DNA from: CAG-273 sp964618105
GTDB lineage: Bacteria; Bacillota; Clostridia; TANB77; CAG-508
Length of the DNA stretch: 64,000 bases
Reading direction: 5' to 3'
NCBI GenBank assembly: GCA_964618105.1
Contig: CAZUAJ010000001.1
Span: 1-64,000 of the forward strand
Position numbers and translations under genes: made by a program. The notes beneath the pieces are model-generated. The model did no database searches, was not told the DNA's origin, and saw nothing but the letters and a program-made list of their open reading frames with translations. How positions within the stretch are numbered: position 1 is the first letter of the stretch; the number at the start of each line of letters is the position of its first letter. Shown here piece by piece: positions 51,795-60,648 of this stretch.

Positions 51795-52949
51795 TTAATC
51801 TGCAGCACCAGATACTGCTACTGCTATTTTTTGTGTATCTTCAACTTTAGCATCTATCTCGCCCCAAGCTACTACTCCAATTGCATGTTGTGCTGCATAT
51901 AACTCATTTAAAATTTGAATTTCTGCTTGTTCAGACTCTTTTACTGCTAAACCTGAGAAATCTCCAAACATAATAACTGGTTTTGAAGCAGTTCCTAATG
52001 CTTTAAGGTTATCAGTACAGTAAACATCATTACCCATTAATTTGTAGTTCCATCTTGCAGTTGAATCTTTTTCTAATAGATAATTACCTTGTCCGTCTTT
52101 AAGCTTTCTTATTGCCTTTCTTGTTTCTTTAGCCATTACCCAAATTGCATCTGTAGCATAAACATCTGGAACTAACTCTTGTATATCTATTAGTTCATCA
52201 GCAGTTACTGATGATTTTTTAGCAAGAGTAACTTTCATGTTAGTAGAGTCATAAGAACCTATAACTCCAGAAACTTTATTATTTGTTCCATTTAATAATT
52301 CTCCTTCTAAGAATTTAGCTATTTTTTTAGACATTTTATTTATAACATACTCAGTTAATTTAAAGTCTGAATTTTTTAATAAAGATTTTGAGATTTTTGT
52401 TAATGCTCCATATAAAAATCCTGAAAGTTCAATGCTTCCCATTTTAGATGAATGGCTAACTAAATCTGTAAATTCAGTTGCATAAGCTACTGTTATAGCA
52501 TCTGAACTTTCATCTTCTTTTGGAATGCTTATTGTTCCACCAATCGGATATTTAGTTGAAAGTTGATAAATAGGGCATATATTTTCAACTTTCTCTATAA
52601 TTTTTTGAACTATAGTTTTAGGGATTACAGCCCCATTGTCGCCTTTAGTTAATTGAGTAGCATCATTTTGTACTTTTCCTGCAACAGCTCTAATATAACC
52701 TGCAAAGTTCTTGATGTCTTTTTCTTCTTCTGTTAATCCATTATCAACTGGTTCCATTTTTTCTGCTTTTTTTATTGTTGCACTTCTTTCTAAAGTAGCA
52801 TCAATATTCTTGATTTCCTTTTCCATTTCATCGAAATCTTTGATTTCTTCTTCATTCATTGCTCTATTCTCTGCTTGAGCTAACTTTAAAATTCCTTCCA
52901 TTTTGTCTTGCAATTCATTTCTCTTTTCTTTTAATTCTTTTTCATTCAT
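51795..52949 (-). CDS. HK97-family major capsid protein
   Basis: 384 residues. N-terminal delta/scaffold coiled coil (about 1-95), cleaved by the adjacent protease during maturation, then the HK97 fold with VIPKTIVQKIIEKVENICPI, LSTKYPIGGTISIPK, GALTKISKSLLKNSDFKLTE, LLNGTNNKVSGVIG and the C-terminal VKESEQAEIQILNELYAAQH. Complete. It starts after a hairpin at 52990-53013. Confidence 0.92.
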   Translation of the reverse strand: MNEKELKEKRNELQDKMEGILKLAQAENRAMNEEEIKDFDEMEKEIKNIDATLERSATIKKAEKMEPVDNGLTEEEKDIKNFAGYIRAVAGKVQNDATQLTKGDNGAVIPKTIVQKIIEKVENICPIYQLSTKYPIGGTISIPKEDESSDAITVAYATEFTDLVSHSSKMGSIELSGFLYGALTKISKSLLKNSDFKLTEYVINKMSKKIAKFLEGELLNGTNNKVSGVIGSYDSTNMKVTLAKKSSVTADELIDIQELVPDVYATDAIWVMAKETRKAIRKLKDGQGNYLLEKDSTARWNYKLMGNDVYCTDNLKALGTASKPVIMFGDFSGLAVKESEQAEIQILNELYAAQHAIGVVAWGEIDAKVEDTQKIAVAVSGAAD

Positions 52950-52989
52950 ATTTTTTACCTTCCTTTTTTAAAATTTTTATATAAAATAA

Positions 52990-53013
52990 AAAACAACTAA
53001 AGATAGTTGTTTT
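52990..53013 (-). terminator. intrinsic terminator between protease and capsid genes
   Basis: AAAACAACTA / TAGTTGTTTT, 10-bp stem, 4-nt loop, followed on the minus strand by TTTATTTTAT. Placed 1 bp past the protease stop. It probably allows partial read-through, or the capsid gene has its own promoter. Confidence 0.7.
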
Positions 53014-53014
53014 A

Positions 53015-53743
53015 TTATTTTTTAATATTAAATAACCTTTTCTCAAATTCTGAATAATCGAATTTTGGCTTCTTTATGTCTTTAAAACTTTTAGGAACAT
53101 TTTTGTACTGCTTAAATATATCTGATACACATGCAGCAACTTGTTTTTGTTCTTTTATTAAATTTACATCAAAGGTTTGATTTGCTTCTTCAGCTCCTAG
53201 CCAACTTTCAGCATTTATCAACTCTTTAATTTCATCTTCTGTTACTTTTGATTTCTTCATATAAAGTGGTATCATAGTACTATTTTCAATTGTGTTTAAT
53301 ACATCTATGCATTTTTGAAAATCTACTGCATTTCCATAGCACCAATTAATTGGTTTATGTATCATTATCATAGAATTCTCATACATATTTATGTCGTCGC
53401 CCATCATTAATATAAATGTACCAGCACTTGCGCATAGTCCATCAACAAAAGTATGTATTTTAGTTCCATTATCTTTTAATCTTTGTAACATACTGCAAAT
53501 TGTAGTTGCTACAAATACTTCTCCTCCTGGTGTATTCATATAGATATTTAAGTTCAATATGTTTCCTAAACTATCTAATTCTTCCTTAAAGGACTGTAAC
53601 CCTATTAAATTCTTGTCTTTTTCGCCAGTCCACCAATCTTTGTCGTCAGTAACTAATTCGCCATAAATATATAAATCTGCACTTGCATTTGGTATTATAT
53701 TTTTTATTTCATAAAACTTTTTAGTTTTCATTCTTATTTTCAC
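53015..53743 (-). CDS. ClpP-like prohead maturation protease
   Basis: 242 residues. Serine protease of family S14: PGGEVFVATTICSMLQRL, the nucleophile Ser in DGLCASAGTFILMMG and the catalytic His in MIMIHKPINWCYGNAVDF. Trims the capsid scaffold domain. The C-terminus (after about 185) is Lys-rich. Overlaps the portal gene by 23 bp. Confidence 0.92.
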   Translation of the reverse strand: MKIRMKTKKFYEIKNIIPNASADLYIYGELVTDDKDWWTGEKDKNLIGLQSFKEELDSLGNILNLNIYMNTPGGEVFVATTICSMLQRLKDNGTKIHTFVDGLCASAGTFILMMGDDINMYENSMIMIHKPINWCYGNAVDFQKCIDVLNTIENSTMIPLYMKKSKVTEDEIKELINAESWLGAEEANQTFDVNLIKEQKQVAACVSDIFKQYKNVPKSFKDIKKPKFDYSEFEKRLFNIKK

Positions 53744-54923
53744 CTCCTATTTTTTGAAAATTGTTAGTATTTGGTGTATATATACTTTGTGTTTCTGGAT
53801 CAAATATTACATCTCCTAAACTCAAATTATATAAATCCAGACCGTCAATTTTATCTAAATTTTCTTTAAATCTCACTTCATTTCTTGACAAGAAACCTTT
53901 TTCAATTGCAATTTTATATGCTTCATATCTTTCTTTTAAATTTCCTTTTAATAGCTCTGTTAAATCAGGAGCAAAATAATATCTTTCCTTTTCTTTTTCA
54001 AGCAAAAAATCTCTGTCAAGAGCTGTGCAGAAAGCTGTTGCCATTGGTATAATTGTTTTCTTTATGTAAGCATCATAATTATTCTCAATATGAAATAGAT
54101 CTTTAATTTCTTCTGAAAAGGTTTTGGTCTTCTCGTTTAACTGGTTTTCAACAGAAGTATTAGAGGCCTCCTTAAATTCCATTCCATCATTTAAAATTAC
54201 ACAGCTAGAATTCCCAGCATAATAATCATTCCATGCTTTTTTTAATTGATTCATTCCCTCTTTGTCTAAGTGTTTCATAGATCTCAAAAAACCTTTTTTA
54301 TTCCCACAGGTTTTCATTAAATCATTTTCTAAAATTATCCTTTGATAAGCTGCTTTTAGTGACTCATTTATGCTGTCTACTAGTCCAACTCCAGAAGCTC
54401 CATCTTTTGTGTTTCTCAAAAATTTAATAAACTCGTAAGAATCATAAGCTTTGGAATCAACTAATATTTCGAATCTTTTATGTATTTTGTCTTGATTTTT
54501 AAGAATTGTTATGTATTTCTCTTCTACATAATTTAGCCCTATGAATTTATTTCTATTTTTCTTGATAAAAGCATAAGCACCTTTTCCTAATAGATAATCT
54601 TCGCACATAGCTTTTTTAAATTGAAAACCATCTAAAGTGTCTTTAGTGTCATTGTTGATAATTTTTACTCTTGGATCAATTATTTCCTCTGTTTTCATTT
54701 TCCCATCTTCAGACGCTTTCTCATATAGTTTAAAAGGAATTGTTGCAAACGTATCGCATATCAATCCTACACAGCTATTAACAATAGGAATATCTAAAGC
54801 TTTTTCTCTGCTAATACTTTGGTCTTCTATAAGGATTTTTAACAATTCATCAGCAACAGTTATCGCAGTTGCTTCATTTTTTATCTCCTTTTTAAAAATA
54901 TTACGTATTTTTATGTTTCTCAC
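53721..54923 (-). CDS. HK97-family portal protein
   Basis: 400 residues. Portal ring through which DNA enters the head. Motifs: VNSCVGLICDTFATIPFKLY, EDYLLGKGAYAFIKKNRNK, GVGLVDSINESLKAAYQRII, LNDGMEFKEASNT, DLFHIENNYDAYIKKTIIPM and DLTELLKGNLKERYEAYKIA followed by GFLSRNEVR. Complete. Confidence 0.92.
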   Translation of the reverse strand: MRNIKIRNIFKKEIKNEATAITVADELLKILIEDQSISREKALDIPIVNSCVGLICDTFATIPFKLYEKASEDGKMKTEEIIDPRVKIINNDTKDTLDGFQFKKAMCEDYLLGKGAYAFIKKNRNKFIGLNYVEEKYITILKNQDKIHKRFEILVDSKAYDSYEFIKFLRNTKDGASGVGLVDSINESLKAAYQRIILENDLMKTCGNKKGFLRSMKHLDKEGMNQLKKAWNDYYAGNSSCVILNDGMEFKEASNTSVENQLNEKTKTFSEEIKDLFHIENNYDAYIKKTIIPMATAFCTALDRDFLLEKEKERYYFAPDLTELLKGNLKERYEAYKIAIEKGFLSRNEVRFKENLDKIDGLDLYNLSLGDVIFDPETQSIYTPNTNNFQKIGGENKNEN

Positions 54924-54928
54924 CTCTC

Positions 54929-56608
54929 CTAAAAAGTCTGCACAACAAATTCATCTGATAAGGTGGCTTGTTGTAATAAATAAGTAGCTATTATTGTACT
55001 AACTACCATGTCAACTTTTCCATTTGATTTTTTCTTATTAACATATTTGTTAAGATTAGTATCTTCAGTGCATCTCGCATTTTGAAAATTTATTTCATAC
55101 AATTTATCTCCATCATAACTAAATTTCTTTTGTAACACACTTTCTTGTAGCCATTTTGTAGGTTGATGTAAAATACTAGAATGTTGTTTTACTTCTACAC
55201 ATTCAAAACCCGCTGTTTCCAATTTATTTGCTGTTGATATACAATTATATCTGTCATAACCTATTTGAATAATATGAACTCCATATTCTTTTTCTAGATT
55301 CAAAATAAATTTTTCTACAAATTCATAAGATATAATTTGATCACCACAAGCAAAACAACTACCTTCTTCTATAAATCTTCTATAATCTGTCCTTTCTCTT
55401 TTGTTCTTTTCTTCAATTCTGCCTTTAGGTATAAATGCCCAACTTTTGGCACATATAACATCATCTTCAAGTGTTACCATTGATACAGAGGTATTATCAT
55501 TTGACATTGCTAAGTCTAAGCCTAAATACACGTCTTTACCTCTCCAGTCAAATACACCTCTAATATTTTTGCATTGCCTTAATTTGTCTAGTTCAATATA
55601 GGCTTCTCCGCTATTGCTTGGAACAAAAAAGTTCATATTTTTTGTTAAATATTCTTCTCTTTCACTTGGCTTAGCAAGAGCTTTTTTTCTATTGTCACGA
55701 ATTTCTTCGTAATTTTCTTCCACTCGTAGCGGATTCGCCATTTGAAGGCCTATGTCATCCCAAAGATGATCCTCAGTAGAGTAATATAATAATGCAAATA
55801 ATCTATTGTCTACTTCTAGTCCTTTATATATTTTTTTTAGATACTCAAGCTCGTCCAACATTATTGATCTATCTTCTGCATAGGCTGTAGTTAATTTAAA
55901 CATCAGTGGATTTTTAACACTTAACTGTCCTGTTTTCATCGTTCCAACGTTTGAATTGTCCTTCATCGCTCCAAATTCATCAGCAATAAAAGCTGAAGGT
56001 TTTATTGAATTGTTTCTATTTGCTTCTGCTGTTCTTGGCTGGTAGAATGAATGTGTTAAGGTACATTCTAGTCTTCCACTCAAAGTTTTAGGTATATTAA
56101 AGTATTGTCCAACAGCAGGACTTACTGCTAAAATTTGCGCTATTGCTTTTTTTACTTCTCCAGCTAAATCTCTGTCCAGACATATCGAATAGAACTCACT
56201 ATACTCGCTTTCTGTAAGCATTAGAATTATAAAGATTAAAGCTGCAAGAAATGTTTTAGTGTTTTTTCTTGCTATAAACAAAACAACTTCCCTATATCTG
56301 TACTTTTGTGAGTCAGTCTTATATCTCCAGCCAAAAATATTGGCAATAAAAAAAGCCTGGAAATTTTCCAAACCTTCTAATATATTTTTACCTACAATAT
56401 CATTCAAGCCAGTAGCATAATTGAGAAGTTTTAGTATTCCTTCTATTATACCTATTGATTTTGTATCAAAATAATATGGATAACTTTCATTTTTTTGTTT
56501 TTCTAAATCTTGCAAAAACCATTCGCACTGTGTCTTTACTTCAAAAGTTGTTATTTCTTTACCAGAAATACAATCTTCAGCATATTTCATGGCCATTTCT
56601 AATAGCAT
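54929..56608 (-). CDS. terminase large subunit
   Basis: 559 residues. DNA-packaging motor and nuclease of the Terminase_1 family. FQAFFIANIFGWRYKTDSQK, the adenine/Walker-like region REVVLFIARKNTKTFLAALI, SAFIADEFGAMKD (Walker B) and the nuclease Asp sites DVYLGLDLAMSNDNTSVSM and KVDMVVSTIIATYLL are present in order. ATG overlaps the stop of the small subunit gene. Confidence 0.92.
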   Translation of the reverse strand: MLLEMAMKYAEDCISGKEITTFEVKTQCEWFLQDLEKQKNESYPYYFDTKSIGIIEGILKLLNYATGLNDIVGKNILEGLENFQAFFIANIFGWRYKTDSQKYRYREVVLFIARKNTKTFLAALIFIILMLTESEYSEFYSICLDRDLAGEVKKAIAQILAVSPAVGQYFNIPKTLSGRLECTLTHSFYQPRTAEANRNNSIKPSAFIADEFGAMKDNSNVGTMKTGQLSVKNPLMFKLTTAYAEDRSIMLDELEYLKKIYKGLEVDNRLFALLYYSTEDHLWDDIGLQMANPLRVEENYEEIRDNRKKALAKPSEREEYLTKNMNFFVPSNSGEAYIELDKLRQCKNIRGVFDWRGKDVYLGLDLAMSNDNTSVSMVTLEDDVICAKSWAFIPKGRIEEKNKRERTDYRRFIEEGSCFACGDQIISYEFVEKFILNLEKEYGVHIIQIGYDRYNCISTANKLETAGFECVEVKQHSSILHQPTKWLQESVLQKKFSYDGDKLYEINFQNARCTEDTNLNKYVNKKKSNGKVDMVVSTIIATYLLQQATLSDEFVVQTF

Positions 56609-57153
56609 TAGACTTCACCTCTTAAAACTTTTAGAAGTGGATTTTCATTATTATCAGCTTTTTTAGGTATGCTTCTTAACTGCGAAGCTATTGTCATTAT
56701 ATTTTCTTTCTCTATATCAAACATTAGTCTTCTTTTATTCTGAATTTGTCGGTCTAAATCAATTATGTTTTTCTCCATAGAATTAAGTAATCTGTAATAT
56801 TCTCTCGCAGTAAATTCTTCACTTGCTTCATAATCGTCATCTAATTTTTGTAATCCATCATAAAACTTTTCTCGCTTTTCTTCAAATTCATAACACTCCG
56901 CATACAATAATGCATATCTATTGATTACATTTTCATATAGCGCATCCGATTTATCAATATTTTCTAGTAAAGCTACAATTCTTTTAAATTCTTTGTATGC
57001 AATTTTGTTATTCTTTACCTCTTTTTTTGGTTTTATTTTCTGGTTAGTTTTTAGTGCTTTTTCACCTTCTTCACGGACCTTTAATTCAGCTTTCGTTCTA
57101 TGACTTTTACCTTCTGTTGCCAGAACTAAAACTGGTTTTGTCGGTGTTGGCAT
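56608..57153 (-). CDS. terminase small subunit, P27-like
   Basis: 181 residues, helical and charged. Basic N-terminus (LATEGKSHRTKAELKVREEG), the P27 helical core (YKEFKRIVALLENIDKSDA, LYENVINRYALLYAECYEFE) and a C-terminal tail for contact with the large subunit. Recognises the packaging site. Position directly before the large subunit. Confidence 0.85.
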   Translation of the reverse strand: MPTPTKPVLVLATEGKSHRTKAELKVREEGEKALKTNQKIKPKKEVKNNKIAYKEFKRIVALLENIDKSDALYENVINRYALLYAECYEFEEKREKFYDGLQKLDDDYEASEEFTAREYYRLLNSMEKNIIDLDRQIQNKRRLMFDIEKENIMTIASQLRSIPKKADNNENPLLKVLRGEV

Positions 57154-57192
57154 GACATGTCACTTCCTTTCTTCTGATGTGGGAATTTTTTT

Positions 57193-57216
57193 CAAGCGGA
57201 GGGGTGCAGGTAGGTG
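57193..57216. other. candidate cos (packaging) site
   Basis: Sixteen of 24 bases are G or C (AAGCGGAGGGGTGCAGGTAG on the plus strand) in a genome where intergenic DNA is nearly all A/T. It sits in the 87-bp gap between the HNH and terminase genes, where cos lies in HK97-type phages with a terminase-associated HNH nuclease. No ends data; inference. Confidence 0.4.
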
Positions 57217-57240
57217 TTCAACATTGTTTTTAAATCTTGC

Positions 57241-57633
57241 TCAATATATAGGGGGGATTGTTTTTTCTTGTTCATCAATTATCTTTTGAACTTCTTCTCT
57301 AGGTATCTCATTATTTTCACCCATCTCGTGATGTATGCTACACAACGTTATTAAGTTGTCGTTGTCTAATCTCTTATTATAATCTTCTGCGATTGGTATA
57401 TTGTGATGAACTGATAGTGCTTCTGTGTTGTATTGAGATATAGTATTATACAATTTTCTTTTACAGATTTGACATAAATATAAATCCCTTTTCTTTATCT
57501 CCTCTCTTTTTCTTTGCCAGATTCTGCTCCACCTAAACTTATCTATCTCAGTTATCTCTTTCTCTTTTTTGGTTCTGTGTGGACATACATGATTGTATGG
57601 TACAATTCCACAATATTTACAAGTTTTTAACAT
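57241..57633 (-). CDS. terminase-associated HNH endonuclease
   Basis: 130 residues. HNH fold with zinc knuckles CKYC/CPHR and CQIC, LSVHHNIPIAEDYNKRLDND (HH of the catalytic motif), NLITLCSIHHEMGEN (N and second His). Such proteins beside terminases are required for specific cos cleavage in HK97-like phages. AAAGGAAA ribosome site. Confidence 0.88.
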   Translation of the reverse strand: MLKTCKYCGIVPYNHVCPHRTKKEKEITEIDKFRWSRIWQRKREEIKKRDLYLCQICKRKLYNTISQYNTEALSVHHNIPIAEDYNKRLDNDNLITLCSIHHEMGENNEIPREEVQKIIDEQEKTIPPIY

Positions 57634-57658
57634 TTAATTTTCCTTTGCATATTTAATA

Positions 57659-57684
57659 AAACAGCTAGAATAATCTAGCTGTTT
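57659..57684 (-). terminator. terminator between early regulator and packaging genes
   Basis: AAACAGCTAGA / TCTAGCTGTTT, perfect 11-bp stem, 4-nt loop. On the minus strand it is followed by TATTAAA. Marks the end of the early/middle transcript; nothing else is seen in 57685-57798. Confidence 0.7.
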
Positions 57685-57798
57685 CACACACAAATAACAA
57701 TCTAAGTAGTTTTGGGCTTATCCATAAACTAATTATGAATAACTACTTTTTAACTTATTAACATTTTAACACATTGAAACCGTACAAAACGTACAATT

Positions 57799-58209
57799 TT
57801 AATTTTTTTCAAAAAATCTTTTTAATTTAATCCTAGCTTTTTCTTCAGACTTATAGTTCATTTTGTGCATTATTTGAATCCAGCTGCAATCATCAAAATA
57901 TTTGTATCTTATTATTTGCCTTATTTCACTGTCTTCTATATAATTTAATTCGTACTCTATTTGTATAAGAAGCTTTGTTATCTTTTCATGTTTACTTTTC
58001 AACATCTTTCTGTATCTACTATCTTTAAGTTGTTTTTTATAATCAATTCCTCTTATTATTTTGTGGCACGTAGTGTATGGAAAACTGTCTGAACTTCCTT
58101 TTACACTGTCAGCTATTACACTATTTATATTATTATTTTGTAGCCTTTTTTCAATGTCTTTCACTTCATTTCTCAGTGCAGCTACTTGTTCTAAAAGTTT
58201 CTTATTCAT
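57799..58209 (-). CDS. DUF1492/ArpU-like phage late regulator
   Basis: 136 residues. N-terminal coiled coil (1-30), middle segment (DSFPYTTCHKIIRGIDYKKQ), and a sigma-region-4-like C-terminus (LNYIEDSEIRQIIRYKYFDD, CSWIQIMHKMNYKSEEKARI) typical of ArpU/RinA/DUF1492 proteins that activate late transcription. Last gene before the packaging module. GGAGGT ribosome site. Confidence 0.68.
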   Translation of the reverse strand: MNKKLLEQVAALRNEVKDIEKRLQNNNINSVIADSVKGSSDSFPYTTCHKIIRGIDYKKQLKDSRYRKMLKSKHEKITKLLIQIEYELNYIEDSEIRQIIRYKYFDDCSWIQIMHKMNYKSEEKARIKLKRFFEKN

Positions 58210-58366
58210 TAGTACCTCCTAATAATTTTTTTAATAATTCTATTTCAATACTTAGTCTTAAATCAACTCTAATTTTTCTAGCTCTTGGTATTTTTATAAA
58301 CTCTAGTGCTCTTTGCTCTTGTTCTTTCTGTTTTAATATACTTTTTATCTCTCGTTCTTTTAACAC
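58202..58366 (-). CDS. 54-residue protein with GTG start, overlapping neighbours
   Basis: Begins VLKEREIKSILKQKEQEQRA and ends IELLKKLLGGTNE. TAGGAG lies 9 bp before GTG 58366, and its end overlaps the next gene start by 8 bp, which supports translation. Helical, charged. It overlaps 89 bp of the upstream gene in another frame; the upstream gene's last 30 codons look less protein-like than this frame. Confidence 0.5.
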   Translation of the reverse strand: MLKEREIKSILKQKEQEQRALEFIKIPRARKIRVDLRLSIEIELLKKLLGGTNE

Positions 58367-58514
58367 ACTTATCAGCTCCTAACATATCTAAAATTGTGTC
58401 TAAATCTTTCGTTGCACAAATACACGTATCGTACTTTATTTCATTTCTTGCGTTTTTTCTTAAATCGACTAAATTCCTTAATCTATTTACCGCTTCTTGT
58501 TGTTCTTTATTCAT
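58278..58514 (-). CDS. small phage protein, MNKEQ-type
   Basis: 78 residues from ATG 58514 (GGAGG upstream): MNKEQQEAVNRLRNLVDLRK then NARNEIKYDTCICATKDLDT. The first 48 residues resemble small helical proteins common in early phage operons; function unknown. The C-terminus is Lys/Arg/Thr-rich. Starts inside the end of the previous gene. Confidence 0.6.
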   Translation of the reverse strand: MNKEQQEAVNRLRNLVDLRKNARNEIKYDTCICATKDLDTILDMLGADKCVKRTRDKKYIKTERTRAKSTRVYKNTKS

Positions 58515-58944
58515 TACTATCCTCCAATAATATTCTATCTTCTTTAAATGCTTCGTATAAAGTTTGTCCTTTATCATTTAGTGTATATGGTAAAAAAATT
58601 TCATCTATTGTTACCATCTCCGTTTCTACTAAGGCCATTTGTGCATCTATCCAATCTTTTATATTTCTCCATGCGGTTCTTTCTGCTTGTTCATTTGTTG
58701 CTTTGATAGCACTATTTTTTGTTTTTTGCTTTCTTAAAATTTTTAAAACATTTTCTTGCCTGGCAGGTAGCCTTATTCCAATCATTCCTTGCGAAGTATG
58801 TATTTTAAAACTTATTGCTATAACACTTCCAGTATCTCCATATTCGATTAGAATTGCTCTAGCTTTATGCTTGGCAAGTATTTGTTGTATTTCATTGATT
58901 GTTTTTTCCGTTTTTATGGCCGTTGTATAATTCTTTATAGCCAT
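58507..58944 (-). CDS. uncharacterised early phage protein
   Basis: 145 residues from ATG 58944 (GGAG 8 bp upstream). AIKNYTTAIKTEKTINEIQQ, a beta region IEYGDTGSVIAISFKIHTSQ and RTAWRNIKDWIDAQMALVET. Conserved-looking alpha/beta protein of clostridial prophages; no function known. It may relate to single-strand DNA metabolism given its place near RusA, but that is a guess. Confidence 0.6.
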   Translation of the reverse strand: MAIKNYTTAIKTEKTINEIQQILAKHKARAILIEYGDTGSVIAISFKIHTSQGMIGIRLPARQENVLKILRKQKTKNSAIKATNEQAERTAWRNIKDWIDAQMALVETEMVTIDEIFLPYTLNDKGQTLYEAFKEDRILLEDSNE

Positions 58945-58949
58945 TTTTC

Positions 58950-59240
58950 TCACTCCTTCTTTACTTTTTTAATTGCATTAGTCCAACATCTAGTGCATCC
59001 TATATTTTCATAATTACAAGTGTATAATTCTTTCTCTTTATTTATTTTTTCTGGTCCGAATATATCTGATGGGCACATATCTATCCCACCATAAGTAAAT
59101 ATTTGATGACATCCTTCTTCTGTTGCATTTTCTATTATTGTATTCATTATTTCTTTATATGTAATATTTAGTTCTGGTTCTTCTGTAAATATCACTTTCT
59201 TTTTGCCTGACATGTCATAAACATTACTCATTTTGTTCAT
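58950..59240 (-). CDS. Cys-containing uncharacterised phage protein
   Basis: Up to 96 residues; starts at ATG 59240 or 59231, the second coupled to the upstream stop (ATGAGTAA). EEGCHQIFTYGGIDMCPSDI and CNYENIGCTRCWTNAIKKVK contain five Cys, so metal binding is possible. Confidence 0.55.
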   Translation of the reverse strand: MNKMSNVYDMSGKKKVIFTEEPELNITYKEIMNTIIENATEEGCHQIFTYGGIDMCPSDIFGPEKINKEKELYTCNYENIGCTRCWTNAIKKVKKE

Positions 59241-59361
59241 AATATAATCGCTTTACATCTTGTGTACTAAACATATCAGGTTCTGGTGGCAAATCATGCT
59301 CTGGATGATTATCATATTTTTCGTACTTTAATTTTTTAAACATCTCATCAGCTGTTTTCAT
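59224..59361 (-). CDS. 45-residue small phage protein
   Basis: MKTADEMFKKLKYEKYDNHP, then EHDLPPEPDMFSTQDVKRLY and YEQNE. AAGGAG upstream and an 8-bp overlap with the next gene indicate translation. Acidic middle; function unknown. Confidence 0.6.
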   Translation of the reverse strand: MKTADEMFKKLKYEKYDNHPEHDLPPEPDMFSTQDVKRLYYEQNE

Positions 59362-59367
59362 TATTTA

Positions 59368-59622
59368 TCACTCCTTATAAATTTTAGATGTTCTATTTCT
59401 TAAGCCATCATATATAACTTTTTTTCCAGCTTTTAAATCTCGCATAACTTCATCTGCTCTATAAACGTTTTCTGGGCATTCTCTACATTCGTCTATTAAT
59501 TCCTCTGTACTTTGGTCTATATATCCATAACAAAAGTATCTAGGCTTACCTTCAAAAACAAATTCTACGCTTGGATTACCTCTGTCTTTTATATCTGGTC
59601 TTAATTTAGCTTTACAACTCAT
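59368..59622 (-). CDS. Cys-rich uncharacterised phage protein
   Basis: 84 residues: SCKAKLRPDIKDRGNPSVEF, CYGYIDQSTEELIDECRECP. Four Cys could bind zinc. Short spacing to both neighbours. Confidence 0.55.
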   Translation of the reverse strand: MSCKAKLRPDIKDRGNPSVEFVFEGKPRYFCYGYIDQSTEELIDECRECPENVYRADEVMRDLKAGKKVIYDGLRNRTSKIYKE

Positions 59623-59629
59623 ATCTCAT

Positions 59630-59867
59630 CTACTCCTTCACTACCATATCTGCTTTTATTAAATCGTATAATGCGTCTAATTCTTGTATACAAGCATTTT
59701 CGCTATCTATTATTATTTTTCGAGTCATTGGTTTGACAATTATAAAAGCTAAATTTCCAGAAGTTTCAAGTCTTTTTCTATAATATTCTTTGTAATCAGT
59801 TATAAATAATTCAAATCCGAAACTTCTCAAGTTCCTTTAAATTTACATTATCTTTTATTTTTAACAT
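59630..59867 (-). CDS. phage protein with +1 frame change at CGG
   Basis: ATG 59867 with AAGGAG 7 bp upstream reads MLKIKDNVNLKELEKF, then CGG ATT TGA (CGG at 59819-59817). Skipping C59819 gives GFELFITDYKEYYRKRLETS and so on to 59630, 78 residues. The join ...LEKF-GFELF... is just what this small phage family has, so the intact protein clearly needs the shift. The second part has no start of its own. Read by frameshifting or disrupted. Confidence 0.8.
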
Positions 59868-59873
59868 TTCTAT

Positions 59874-60134
59874 CTACTCTCCTTCATATAATAATGGTTT
59901 TCCATCTTTATCTACTAATAAAGTAAATGTGCCTTGATTATAGCTTCCACGACTTATTACGTATTCTACTTTAGTTTGTGTATCATATACAACTCTAAAA
60001 TGAGGACCTTCCGCAATAGTTATAAATCTACTTTCATTTACCGCTAAACTTGTTGGCATTGTTATGTCTTTCAATAACCACCCAATTAATACAATACTTA
60101 TTACAATTATTAAACTTACTACTATTTTTTTCAT
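59874..60134 (-). CDS. DUF6440-like membrane-anchored phage protein
   Basis: 86 residues: N-terminal membrane helix (4-24), then RFITIAEGPHFRVVYDTQTK and a compact beta domain ending TLLVDKDGKPLLYEGE, the pattern of DUF6440 domains (RVVxDxxTxVxY ... LLDxDGKPL). Function unknown. Confidence 0.65.
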   Translation of the reverse strand: MKKIVVSLIIVISIVLIGWLLKDITMPTSLAVNESRFITIAEGPHFRVVYDTQTKVEYVISRGSYNQGTFTLLVDKDGKPLLYEGE

Positions 60135-60136
60135 TT

Positions 60137-60646
60137 CTATTCTCCCTTTTTTATTAAATTAATTATATTATCTTTACTTATTCGTCCTTTTACATTTTTA
60201 ATTTTAATACATAATTCATTTTCATATTTATTTATAGCTTTTTTTATTTCCTGTTCCTTATATTTTTCAAAGTTTTCTATTTGTTCTTCTAGTATATATT
60301 TTTCCTCTTTTAATTTATTAATTCGTTTTAAATTTAATTCTATATCAGCTTGTCTTTTTGCATTTTCATCTTCCCTTTTGCTTTTTTCCCAATCAAGGTC
60401 TTTATCTAATCTATTACATCTACTTTTAAATTCTTGTGATACTATTAATTGAGCTTCATATAATTTTTCGTTTTTGTCTGCCTTCTGTTGCAATTCTTGT
60501 ACTTTTTGCTCTAATTCTTTATTTTTCTCTTTTACTTCTTTAATTTCTTCATAACCTTTTATCATATAAGCTCTTATATCAGGTACAGGTATCATTTTTA
60601 TATTATCTAATTCTGTAGCATTTTTTCTTTTAAACAAATTTAACAT
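60137..60646 (-). CDS. coiled-coil phage protein
   Basis: 169 residues from ATG 60646 (GGAGGAG upstream). MLNLFKRKNATELDNIKMIP, then a near-continuous coiled coil (about 30-145) of Lys/Glu repeats. Probably structural or a partner of another protein; unknown. Confidence 0.6.
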   Translation of the reverse strand: MLNLFKRKNATELDNIKMIPVPDIRAYMIKGYEEIKEVKEKNKELEQKVQELQQKADKNEKLYEAQLIVSQEFKSRCNRLDKDLDWEKSKREDENAKRQADIELNLKRINKLKEEKYILEEQIENFEKYKEQEIKKAINKYENELCIKIKNVKGRISKDNIINLIKKGE

Positions 60647-60648
60647 TT

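Noticed and set aside
58278..58366. A fifth frameshift gene joining the frames at 58514 and 58366
   Set aside because: There is no CGG, the GTG frame has its own ribosome site, and the overlap can be explained as two normal overlapping genes.
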